Source: an uncultured Prevotella sp.
GTDB lineage: Bacteria; Bacteroidota; Bacteroidia; Bacteroidales; Bacteroidaceae
NCBI GenBank assembly: GCA_900552675.1
Contig: USAI01000015.1
Span: forward strand, 1-35,937
Length of the DNA: 35,937 nt
Direction of reading: 5' to 3'
Part shown: one piece after another, positions 1-7,800 of the stretch
Numbering within the stretch: position 1 is the stretch's first letter
How the letters are laid out: every line of letters starts with the position of its first letter
Notes under the pieces: generated by a model
Databases searched by the model: none
What the model saw: only the letters and a program-made list of their open reading frames with translations
Told to the model about the DNA's origin: nothing
Position numbers and translations under genes: made by a program

Positions 1-163
1 CATTTTCTTCGTCCTTCTTGCGTATTTGATGATTCAGAGCTTCTATGTTACGGTTAAGTTTGGCTATCTCAGCATATTGCTGATCGATGGTTTTACGCAT
101 CAACCGCATCTCTGCCGTCATGTCTTGCAGCACTTTTGATATGTCCGTAACTTGCTCCTTCAT
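1..163 (-). CDS. N-terminal part of a probable IS66-family transposase (partial)
   Basis: The frame opens with ATG at 163 and stays open for 54 codons to the window edge. It encodes MKEQVTDISKVLQDMTAEM and then a Lys/Glu/Asn-rich stretch (QQYAEIAKLNRNIEALNHQI) with heptad-like spacing of hydrophobic residues, so a coiled coil is expected. IS66-type transposases (TnpC) start with a leucine-zipper-like segment of this kind before the zinc finger and DDE domain, which would lie beyond the window. A Bacteroidota-like -7 box (TATCTTTA, 169-176) lies directly upstream, which would leave almost no 5' leader. No tnpA or tnpB gene is seen before it, which some Bacteroidota members also lack. Another coiled-coil protein cannot be excluded. 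Confidence 0.45.
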   Translation of the reverse strand, partial: MKEQVTDISKVLQDMTAEMRLMRKTIDQQYAEIAKLNRNIEALNHQIRKKDEEN

Positions 164-293
164 AGGTGTAAAGATACGAAAAACATCCCACATACGCAAG
201 AAATTGAGACACTTTGTTTTGTCTTTTTATAGGTCTTTTTGCAGTATATTTCAATCGTGGATTAAGGGCGCAGCGCTACCGCTGAATAGTTAC
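1..293 (-). mobile_element. Terminus of an IS66-type element, running off the left edge
   Basis: Read on the minus strand, the sequence entering from 293 starts GTAACTATTCAGCGG and continues through a GC-rich inverted-repeat-like stretch. About 130 bases later a coding region begins that encodes a charged coiled coil. IS66-family ends usually begin with GTAA, and IS66 transposases begin with such a coiled coil. The upstream DUF6236 frame runs straight into this end and stops 30 bases inside it. The other end and any 8-bp target duplication lie outside the window, so the family assignment is inference. Confidence 0.5.
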
Positions 294-900
294 TTAAATC
301 ACGTGCGCTTATCTCTCCTATATTTTGAGGCACGATGTCTTCCAATGTAACAGAACAGAAGAATCCTTTGGCTGTAGGATCCTGAAGGAACTCGCCGAAG
401 TTTGCATTCTCACAGAAATAAGGATTTATTGACCATGCATCCAAATCATCTGTACCTCTGTTAAGATTGCGTATCCTTGCAACTACTTGTGACAACTTGA
501 ACATATATCCTCTTGCAAGTTCTTTTGACAAATGGAGCCATTTGTCTTCGTCAATAAAATAATCTCCTATCAAGTCGAGATAAGGATATAACCTGCTGTC
601 AATTTTTCCAGGGTGAATTCTTTCTTCATCCGAGGGAATAAGACCCGCAGGCATATGATTCTCTATTTTATCACAGAGTTTTAGGAATTCGTCACATGTA
701 TCTTCTCTATCTTTATCATCCAACTTAATGTTCCTAACCAAGTCTTCATCAACCAATGCTTTGATATCATCACTATCATTGGGAACATAACCTTCTGGGA
801 CAATTCGATATACATGGTTCCAAAGTAACAAGCTGGACTTAACCCACGCTTCATTTTGGAATTCAATATGAGGATAATATAATATAGAATCTGGTTTCAT
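262..900 (-). pseudogene. DUF6236 family protein, 3'-truncated by the IS end
   Basis: The 212-residue product begins MKPDSILYYPHIEFQNEAW and continues with WNHVYRIVPEGYVP. This is the recognisable DUF6236 opening (an LYYP..F.nE.W block, then RIVPEGY). DUF6236 proteins are of unknown function and often sit in accessory or defence-like islands. The protein ends ISARDLSNYSAVALRP; the last ten residues are encoded by sequence that looks like the terminus of the neighbouring IS (to 293). The family normally continues past this point with a helical, charged segment, so the native 3' end has probably been lost. The start lies 37 bases after the DUF1016 stop, so the two are likely co-transcribed. No catalytic motif is visible. 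Confidence 0.6.
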
Positions 901-937
901 ATATTTACTATATCTTTATTTTTATGCCGTGTTATTG

Positions 938-1999
938 TCATTCTTGCTTTGCCCCCTCTTCCGTTTCAGTTCGAAGAGGAAGTTCCTTACCAAAAGCTTC
1001 CATTTCTTCTGCTACTACTTTCTTTAATTCTTCTTGTGGCACAATCAGTTGATAATCTGCCACCCCAATGGGTTTGCCCATATCCTCCAATGCTAACTCC
1101 ACCTCCACACGATCTTTCTCAGCACAAAGAATAATGCCGATAGAGCGATTTTCATCTTCTCTGCGTTCCAGACGGTCAAGCAAAGACAAGTAATAATTCA
1201 TTTTGCCTGCATATTCTGGTCTGAATTCTCCAATCTTCAGATCAATGGCCACAAGACAATGCAGTCCACGATGGAAGAAAAGCATGTCAACCTTGTTCCG
1301 CTTTCCATTGTATTCGAGTACGTGTTGATTACCAATATATGTGAATCCTTTGCCAAGTTCCAAGAGGAACTGCTTAACCTTCTCCACAAGTCGTGCTTCA
1401 AGCTCTGTTTCCAAGATGGGGTCTTTTACACCAAGGAATCCCAAATTGTAACCGCTTCTAAACACCTCATTGGCAAACATCGCCTGTGTAGCAGGTAGAG
1501 TCTGCTCGAAGTTGTTATCCAATGGTTCATTCTTCCTTTTGTGCATTTGCAAAGAAATGGCACTAGTTAGAAGTTCACGATTCCAACCTTTTGACGTAGT
1601 TTCTTGCGTGTAATATAATATGGCGTTATCATCCTCGCCGAACTTGCGCATCAAAGTCAAAGTATGTCCCCATGGTAAAACTGCGACAGCCTGTCGCAGT
1701 TTTGGCTCACTATTACAGAATCGTTCATAAAATTTCTTCATGTCCCACAGGTTTCTTGGAGAAACTCCCATCTGTGGATAACGTTGCTTCAAGTCAAAAG
1801 ACAAGCGATTTACTACGCCGCTTCCATGCTTACTTTCAATCTTCTTGTCGTGAAGCAATTTTCCGATCTCCCAATGAGCGGTACCGATGGCAGAACATAC
1901 CGTTGTTGCCACCATAGCTCTTGTCCTGTCGATAACTGCGACAGCCTGTCGCAGAATTGCATCATACTCTGATTTTTGAATCTGTACAATATCTGTCAT
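938..1999 (-). CDS. DUF1016/YhcG family PD-(D/E)XK nuclease
   Basis: This 353-residue protein has the two-part YhcG architecture. Residues 1-170 form the helical DUF1016_N domain (AHWEIGKLL, LSFDLKQRYPQMGVSPRNLWDMKKFY, LPWGH). Residues 190-340 form the C-terminal nuclease-like domain. The PD-(D/E)XK signature is visible as D238 (KVDMLFFHR) followed by D253-L-K255 (AIDLKIGEF). Family members are putative nucleases, often found with restriction-modification genes or other mobile genes; the biochemical role is not settled. The start is four bases after the XRE gene stop, so translation is probably coupled. The peptide LRQAVA occurs twice (residues 16-21 and 101-106), each time encoded by the same 19-bp perfect palindrome. 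Confidence 0.88.
   Translation of the reverse strand: MTDIVQIQKSEYDAILRQAVAVIDRTRAMVATTVCSAIGTAHWEIGKLLHDKKIESKHGSGVVNRLSFDLKQRYPQMGVSPRNLWDMKKFYERFCNSEPKLRQAVAVLPWGHTLTLMRKFGEDDNAILYYTQETTSKGWNRELLTSAISLQMHKRKNEPLDNNFEQTLPATQAMFANEVFRSGYNLGFLGVKDPILETELEARLVEKVKQFLLELGKGFTYIGNQHVLEYNGKRNKVDMLFFHRGLHCLVAIDLKIGEFRPEYAGKMNYYLSLLDRLERREDENRSIGIILCAEKDRVEVELALEDMGKPIGVADYQLIVPQEELKKVVAEEMEAFGKELPLRTETEEGAKQE
1677..1703. repeat. Perfect palindrome inside the DUF1016 gene, copy 1
   Basis: The core CTGCGACAGCCTGTCGCAG (1681-1699) extends to 13-bp perfect arms around a single central base because of flanking AAAA and TTTT. It encodes LRQAVA at residues 101-106 of the minus-strand protein. An identical core lies at 1936-1954. 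Confidence 0.85.
1936..1954. repeat. Perfect palindrome inside the DUF1016 gene, copy 2
   Basis: The 19-bp core is identical to the copy at 1681-1699, with 9-bp arms around one base. It encodes LRQAVA at residues 16-21. The conserved family sequence is compatible with this peptide at both places, so coding constraint and repeat origin cannot be separated from this window alone. Confidence 0.85.
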
Positions 2000-2003
2000 A
2001 GCT

Positions 2004-2210
2004 TTAATCTTTACCTGTTATAAGCTCTCGTTTGTCAATATCAAGCAGAATGGCTATCTTATCTAATGTGTATAGGTCTGGTTGAGACACATTGGTACAC
2101 CACTTGCTCACAGTTGCAGGGTTCTTGCCTAGTTCCTCTGCGAGCCACTTAGCTGTTCGCTTCTTTTCAACTAGAACAACTTTAATACGATTCAAATCTT
2201 TCATTTGCAA
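2004..2210 (-). CDS. XRE-family HTH transcriptional regulator
   Basis: The 68-residue protein is essentially one HTH_3 domain. The segment TAKWLAEELGKNPATVSKWC gives the two DNA-contacting helices, followed by QPDLYTLDKIAILLDIDKREL, the usual last helices of a Cro/C1-type fold. It probably binds DNA as a dimer and represses its own operon, which includes the DUF1016 nuclease four bases downstream. A -7-like box TATTTTTG lies at 2229-2236 on this strand. Translation could start at 2210 (MQMKDL) or at 2204 (MKDL); the spacing from the promoter allows both. Confidence 0.85.
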   Translation of the reverse strand: MQMKDLNRIKVVLVEKKRTAKWLAEELGKNPATVSKWCTNVSQPDLYTLDKIAILLDIDKRELITGKD

Positions 2211-2228
2211 ATATCTTTAATTTGAACG

Positions 2229-2236
2229 CAAAAATA
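2229..2236 (-). promoter_or_regulatory. Putative -7 box of the XRE-DUF1016-DUF6236 operon
   Basis: TATTTTTG on the minus strand matches the Bacteroidota TAnnTTTG consensus and lies 19 bases before the upstream start codon of the XRE gene. No clear -33 TTTG at standard spacing was found. Confidence 0.45.
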
Positions 2237-2423
2237 TACAAAACAATCGACAATATAAGAACTTTTATTCAAAAATAATAACTTATAAATGTGTTTTTTT
2301 AGATTATTAAGAGTTTTTGTGCCTTGTAGGCAACAAAAGAGCGGAGATAGCCAGAGTTGTTCCTTGCGAGAATAACTTCTGCACAAAATATGCACACCAT
2401 CTCCATTTTTGTGGCTTACAAAA

Positions 2424-2493
2424 GTTAAATACGTTAAATCTTCGTCATTTTCATCCTCCATTAAATCCATGCAATCACTTTTCTACCGTTTTA
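2424..2493 (-). repeat. Decayed fragment A, homologous to 27074-27144
   Basis: On the minus strand AAACGGTAGAAAAGTG (rc of 2476-2491) is followed 32 bases later by GAAGATTTAACGTATTTAAC (rc of 2424-2443). Both blocks recur on the plus strand at 27076-27091 and 27125-27144, with a 33-base spacer. Translated, both copies read NGRKV..WI before the spacer and EDLTYLT after it. The one-base spacer difference puts copy A out of frame, which suggests a common protein-coding ancestor now broken here. An 89-codon frame through copy A (2201-2470) overlaps the XRE promoter and is probably not a real gene. The ancestral protein was not recognised. Confidence 0.6.
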
Positions 2494-2842
2494 ATCAAAA
2501 TAAATTGGTACACAATAAGTTGCAAATATAAGTTAAGTCTATTCTATCTACATGGTGGAATCTCGTTAGAATAATAGGTGCAGAAAAGCGAAAATAAAAA
2601 ATAGTGGTACCTTGATACGGTGTTTACATGTCTCGCTATCTATTCTACAGAAAACGTTTTAGAGATAGATACCTCCCATATTCAGTAATTTAGCCCCGCC
2701 CTCTCACTTGCGATATGACAAAAAACGAGGGGTGTGGGTGAGAAAAAATGGGATAGCGTTGCTAGATTAGCAGATTTTTTTTAATTTCGCGCTCGGAAAC
2801 AGTAAACTCACAATATATTAAGATACAAATTTAGTAAATTCT

Positions 2843-4276
2843 ATGGGAGGTATTTTCGGAACTATTTCCAAAAAGAGCTGTGTGGCCGACTTGTTTTATG
2901 GCACCGACTATAATTCGCACTTGGGCACACGTCGAGGAGGTATGGCCGCTTTTGAGAGAGAGAAAGGCTTTGTTCGTTCTATTCATAACTTGGAGAACGC
3001 TTATTTCCGTTCAAAGTTTGAGCCGTCGTTAGGAAAGTTTGATGGCTGCACAGCGGGCATAGGCGCTATTAGCGACACCGATGCTCAGCCGTTGGTGATG
3101 AATTCGCACCTTGGTAGCTTTGCCATTTGCACCGTAGCCAAGATTGTGAACATTGACGAGCTGTCACGCAAACTTTTAGAAAAGAATATGCACTTTGCCG
3201 AGATGTCGTCGGGCAAGACCAACCCTACCGAGCTGGTGGCCTTGCTGCTGATACAGGGCAAGACCTTTCGTGATGGCATAGAAAATGTCTTCCGCCACAT
3301 CAAGGGCTCGTGCAGCATGCTTATCCTTACTGATAATGGCATTATCTGTGCACGAGATAGTTGGGGACGCACGCCGCTGGTGATAGGAAAAAAAGACGGT
3401 GCTTACGCCGTCAGCAGCGAGTCGACCTCGTTCCCTAACCTCGATTATGAGATAGAATATAATGTGGGTCCTGGCGAGATTGTGAAGATTACGGCCGATG
3501 GTATGGAGCAAATTCGCCCTGCCAACAAGAAGATGCAGATATGCTCGTTCCTTTGGGTATATTATGGTTTCCCCACCTCTACGTATGAGGGTCGCAATGT
3601 CGAAGAGGCTCGTTTTGCTAATGGTTACAGCTTGGCCAAGGTAGATGATGTTGAGATCGACTGTGTGAGTGGCATCCCCGACTCGGGTACAGGTATGGCC
3701 ATGGGCTATGCTGCCGGAAAATGTGTGCCCTATCAGCGCTGCATTGCCAAGTACACTCCCACTTGGCCCCGCTCGTTTACCCCTTCCAACCAGGCCATGC
3801 GCTCGCTGGTGGCAAAGATGAAACTTATCCCGAACAAGGCCATGCTTAAAGGCAAGCGAGTGCTGTTTTGCGACGACTCGATTGTGCGTGGTACCCAGCT
3901 TCGCGATAATGTGAAGGTGTTGTTTGATGCTGGACTGAAAGAGTGCCATATGCGCATTGCCTGTCCGCCGCTGGTGTATGGTTGCCCCTTCATCAATTTC
4001 ACCTCGTCGAAGAGCGATATGGAGCTCATCACCCGTCGCATTATTGAGGGCTTTGAGGGCGATGCCAATAAAGACTTAGACAAGTATGCCACTACCAACT
4101 CGCCCCAGTATCAGCGCATGGTAGAGGCTATACGCAAGCAGTTGGGGCTCACGTCGTTGAAATTTAATACCGTTGAGCAACTGATTGAGGCCATTGGTTT
4201 GCCCAAATGCCAGGTTTGCACCCACTGCTTTGATGGCAGCAGCGCCTATACACTGAACGAGCAGGCCGACGAGTAA
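2843..4276 (+). CDS. PurF-like amidophosphoribosyltransferase paralogue lacking Cys2
   Basis: The 477-residue protein has the layout of glutamine PRPP amidotransferase, the first committed enzyme of purine synthesis. It has an N-terminal Ntn-type glutaminase domain (GTRRGGMAAF; NPTELVALLL; RDSWGRTPLVIG at 171-182) and a C-terminal PRTase domain with the PRPP loop VLFCDDSIVRGTQL at 340-353. In canonical PurF the mature protein starts with Cys, the glutamine-attacking nucleophile. Here the N-terminus is MGGIFGT, with Gly at that place and no alternative start upstream. I believe Bacteroidota carry such MGG-type paralogues beside a normal PurF. It may use free ammonia, be regulatory, or do other phosphoribosyl chemistry. 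The C-terminal KCQVCTHCFDG cysteines are retained. A long hairpin terminator follows. Confidence 0.85.
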   Translation: MGGIFGTISKKSCVADLFYGTDYNSHLGTRRGGMAAFEREKGFVRSIHNLENAYFRSKFEPSLGKFDGCTAGIGAISDTDAQPLVMNSHLGSFAICTVAKIVNIDELSRKLLEKNMHFAEMSSGKTNPTELVALLLIQGKTFRDGIENVFRHIKGSCSMLILTDNGIICARDSWGRTPLVIGKKDGAYAVSSESTSFPNLDYEIEYNVGPGEIVKITADGMEQIRPANKKMQICSFLWVYYGFPTSTYEGRNVEEARFANGYSLAKVDDVEIDCVSGIPDSGTGMAMGYAAGKCVPYQRCIAKYTPTWPRSFTPSNQAMRSLVAKMKLIPNKAMLKGKRVLFCDDSIVRGTQLRDNVKVLFDAGLKECHMRIACPPLVYGCPFINFTSSKSDMELITRRIIEGFEGDANKDLDKYATTNSPQYQRMVEAIRKQLGLTSLKFNTVEQLIEAIGLPKCQVCTHCFDGSSAYTLNEQADE

Positions 4277-4353
4277 TTGTTTTTTCAAAATGACAATAAT
4301 GTTTTTAAAAGACGAGTGATTGTTTTTTTAGAAACAGAAAACGAAACAATATA

Positions 4354-4443
4354 CAACAACAAAAGAACAGCAAAAGCAACGTTTTTATGCGCAAATAATA
4401 GGGTGCATAAAGGTTGTTTTTGATGTTCTTTTGTTGTTTTTTT
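4354..4443 (+). terminator. Very long hairpin terminator after the PurF-like gene
   Basis: Outer arms ACAACAAAAGAACA and TGTTCTTTTGTTGT pair perfectly. Inner segments (CAAAAGCAAC with GGTTGTTTTTG, and TTTATGC with GCATAAA) continue the stem with a few mismatches around a loop near 4391-4404. A run of T closes it at 4437-4443. The total stem of more than 30 bp is unusually long for an intrinsic terminator and could also derive from a small inverted-repeat element. Confidence 0.7.
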
Positions 4444-4533
4444 ATGTTTTATATCAAGGTCCAAACCCAGTCTCAATAATTGCATAAATATACAGTTTCG
4501 CTTTCAGGTTGAGAAAGGCATCAAATTACAATC

Positions 4534-4621
4534 TGAAAGCATGGGTTTCAGGTTGTAAAACCAAGGGTTTCACAGCGTAAAACCAAGGCTTTTAGGACCT
4601 GAAACCAAGGGTTTCGCATTT
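4534..4621. repeat. Tandem array, four imperfect 22-bp units
   Basis: Units start at 4534, 4556, 4578 and 4600. The best conserved core is GAAACCAAGGGTTTC, itself an inverted repeat (GAAACC/GGTTTC around three bases). Each unit could therefore form a small hairpin or bind a dimeric protein. Confidence 0.75.
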
Positions 4622-4722
4622 CAAAGGTATCAATAAAATTTTCTGTAAGCAAACAGTCTGAATTCTTAAGCGATTGTTACTTTTTTAACCAATCTTATGT
4701 TAATAAAAGCAAAACGTATGTT

Positions 4723-4789
4723 TTGCATAAATATTCATTTCTCCTTTGATTTTGCATAAATATACATTAATATGTATAAATATGCATAA
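4723..4789. promoter_or_regulatory. Cluster of arginine-box-like motifs
   Basis: TTGCATAAATATTCATT (4723-4739), TTGCATAAATATACATT (4752-4768) and TATGTATAAATATGCAT (4771-4787) are similar, near-palindromic 17-18 bp motifs. The last two are about two bases apart, as paired ARG boxes are. A fourth partial copy lies at 4480-4495. The resemblance to ArgR operators is by eye only; arginine control of the downstream alpha-2-macroglobulin gene would be unexpected. Confidence 0.35.
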
Positions 4790-4848
4790 ATGGTTGTGGC
4801 TCATTTATTTTTTTCGTCTTGCCATAACCACTTTCTTCAGAAAATTAG

Positions 4849-4856
4849 TATCTTTA
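4849..4856 (+). promoter_or_regulatory. Putative -7 box of the alpha-2-macroglobulin gene
   Basis: TATCTTTA, followed by C, resembles TAnnTTTG and lies 38 bases before the ATG at 4894. The -33 element is unclear. Confidence 0.4.
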
Positions 4857-4893
4857 CAGCACAAAAACCGAATATAAATAAAAAAGATAAGAT

Positions 4894-7800
4894 ATGGTAA
4901 AGATGAAGAAAATGATGCTTGCCATGCTGCTGATTGTTGCATGGCTGATGCCGACATCAATACTTGCCGACAGCTATTCGTCATTATGGAAACAGCTGGC
5001 AAGGGCTATTGATAAAGACCAGCCAAAGACCGAGTTGGCCATCTTGCAGAAGATAGCCCATAAGGCCACCATAGAGCGTGCCTATGGCCATTTGCTAAAA
5101 GCACAAATAAAGGCTGTGAGTGTGCGCCAAAGCCTATCGCCCGACTCGCTACGCCCCTCAGTCATACGCCTTGAGGGCGAGCAACTGAAGGCCGAGAAGG
5201 CTGGCAACAAGGTGCTGGCCGCCGTGTATGCCGCCGTGCTGGGCAGAGCCTACGACCTGTTTCCTAAACTGTGCGAAGATGCGGCCGATGCCGAGGCTGC
5301 CAGTAAGCAGTGGTATGACAAGTCGCTTCGTCATCCTGATGCTTTGGCCAAAGCCTTTGCTACAAGCTACGTGCCGTTTGTGTTTGATGGCGTCGACAGC
5401 CGTATCTTTGGCGACGACCTCTTGCACATCATTGGTTTTCAAGCTGGTCGCACGCAGTTTTTGCACGACTATTATGAGAAGGCTGGCAACCGTCAGGCCT
5501 CTTGCATCACGGCCCTCAGCCTGTTGCGCGAAGGTAAGAAAGAACAGGTGGCAGCGTTGCGCAAGTCGAAATATCTGCTGGCCGTCGACTCGCTCTTAAA
5601 CGAATATAAAGACCTGATGGTGGCTGGCGAGGTGGCCATTGAGCGCTACAATGTGATGGCCGAAGCCGACGACGTGCAACCCAAGGATATGATGAACTTT
5701 ATCGACTATTCGTTGGTGCACTGGGGGGCATGGCCACGCATGAACATTTTGCGCAATGCCCAAAGCCGACTCACATTGCCCAGCTTTCATGTAGCCATTG
5801 GCGACGATGTGTTGCTGCCTGGTGTGCCGCGCAAGGTGAACCTGCTATCAGTGGTAAACGTTAACGAACTGACCATGACTGTGCGCCGCGTAAATATTGA
5901 TGGCGACACCACGCTCGACCCCGCTTACGACAAAGAATATGCTAAACTGAAGGCTCATTTCACCGCCGACGAACCTTATACCCAAACGCGCCGTTATATA
6001 GGTATGCCTGCTTATAAGGCCACGCGCGATTCGATGACGATTAATCCGCTGAAGGTGGGCGTATATGTGGTAGAATTTAGCACCAACAATGCTGCCGTGC
6101 GCCCCGAGCGTGTGCTCTTGCGTGTAAGCAATCTGAAGGTGGTGTGCCAGTCGTTGCCCAACCACAAACAGCGCTTTGCTGTGCTCAATGCTACTACGGG
6201 TCAGCCTGTGCCAGGCGCCAAATTGCGCATTAGCACGCGGCGTTTTAACGTAAAAACTAATCTGAGAGACGTCTCTACCCACGTATTTGATGCTAAGGGC
6301 GAGGTGATTATTGATTTAAAAGGTAAAGAAAATTATATTACCTATTATGCTTACACCGATGACGACAAGGCTTCGATGGAAGGCGAATGTTATTATGGTT
6401 ACCACTTTTATGGCAACGACCGCACGGCCGAACCGCAACTGAAGCTCTTCACCGACCGCGCCCTCTATCGTCCAGGGCAAACCGTACAGCTGTCGGCCAT
6501 CGCTTTCAGCAAGAGCCGCAATGGGGCATCGACCATGCCCAATGAGAAGGTGGTGTTTAAGCTACGCAACGCCAGTGGCAAGGTGGTGAGCACCGCCGAG
6601 GCCATGACCGATAAGTATGGCACGGCCACCACATCGTTTGTGCTGCCTACCAGCGGCTTGAACGGAACCTTCTCTATACGAGCTTCGGTTGACGGACAAC
6701 GCAGGGTAGTAGCTTGGAACAGCATACGCGTTGAAGAATATAAACGTCCTACCTTCGACATCACTTTCGCTAAGCCCAGCACCAGCTACCAGGCTGGCGA
6801 CACCGTAAGCCTCAGTGCCACGGCTCGCACCTATAGTGGCGTGGCTGTGCAGGGGGCAAAGGTACTCTATCGCGTGGTGCGTCGCCCCGCTTTATGGTGG
6901 GGACGCTTCGGCGTGCGCGACCGTACCACACTGCTGTATGCTGACACGGCTGTTACTGATGGCAGCGGTCGATTCGTAGCCCGTGTGCCCATGACAATGC
7001 CCGAACGCGAAGAAGGCTTTGAAAAGGTGGCTCGCTTTTATTCGTTCGACGTTACGGCCACTGTGACCGATGCGGGTGGCGAGAGTCATGATGCTTCTGC
7101 CACCGTGCCCTTGGGCGATAAGTCTACCGCTCTTTCATGCACTATGCCCGACAAGATAGAGCGCGACAGCCTGCATACCATTCGCTTCAACTATACCAAT
7201 GCGGCGGGCGAGCCCCTTGATGGCGAGGTGACCTATTATATTGACGACCAGCGCTTCACGGCTCGCACCAATAGCAACCAGCCGTTGTCGGCCGCTACGC
7301 TTACCTCGGCTTCGCATCTGCTCACGGCCTATTGTGGGACCGATACCATACAGCAGCATTTTGTGCTGTTCTCAATGCAAGATAAGAAGGTGGCCACGCA
7401 CACCCACGACTGGTTCTATACCATCGCCAACCGCTTCCCGGCCAATGGGCAACCTGTTTATGTTCAGGTGGGCTCGTCAGATAGTGTTCAGCATGTGCTC
7501 TACACCATCTTCTCGGGCGAGAAAGTGCTCGAAAGCGATGTGCTGAACCTGAAAGATGGCGAGGTGATGACGCGCTGCTTCACTTATAAACCCGAATATG
7601 GCGATGGCTTGCTGCTTACCTATGTTTGGGTGAAAGAGGGCGAGGTATATCGACATGAGGTAAAGATTGCATGCCCCAAGCCCGACAATCGTCTCACCAC
7701 CACTTGGACCACCTTCCGCGACCGACTTACCCCTGGGCAGAAAGAAGAGTGGACCCTGCATATTGCCACCCCCGATGGCAGCGCTGCCAAGGCTCAGACC

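Larger units (their letters stand above)
2211..2842. other. Intergenic stretch with a decayed coding fragment
   Basis: This 632-base gap contains one recognisable thing, the degraded fragment at 2424-2493 described separately, with a promoter-like TATATTTG on the minus strand at 2523-2530. From about 2580 to 2842 the sequence is AT-rich. A weak TAATTTCG (about 2781-2788) may be the promoter of the PurF-like gene. No RNA gene was recognised. Confidence 0.5.
4277..4893. other. Intergenic stretch with terminator, tandem repeats and ARG-box-like motifs
   Basis: This gap holds the long terminator (4354-4443), four 22-bp tandem units (4534-4621), four TTGCATAAATATWCA-type motifs (from 4480, 4723, 4752 and 4771) and a promoter-like TATCTTTA at 4849-4856. 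No protein-coding frame in it looks real. Confidence 0.6.

Noticed and set aside
2201..2470. 89-codon minus-strand frame before the XRE gene
   Set aside because: Its C-terminal third covers the XRE promoter, and its start lies in the decayed fragment A, where the homologous copy uses two frames. Treated as a remnant, not a gene.
3176..3949. Long minus-strand frame (257 codons) opposite the PurF-like gene
   Set aside because: Antisense shadow of a well conserved PRPP amidotransferase frame.
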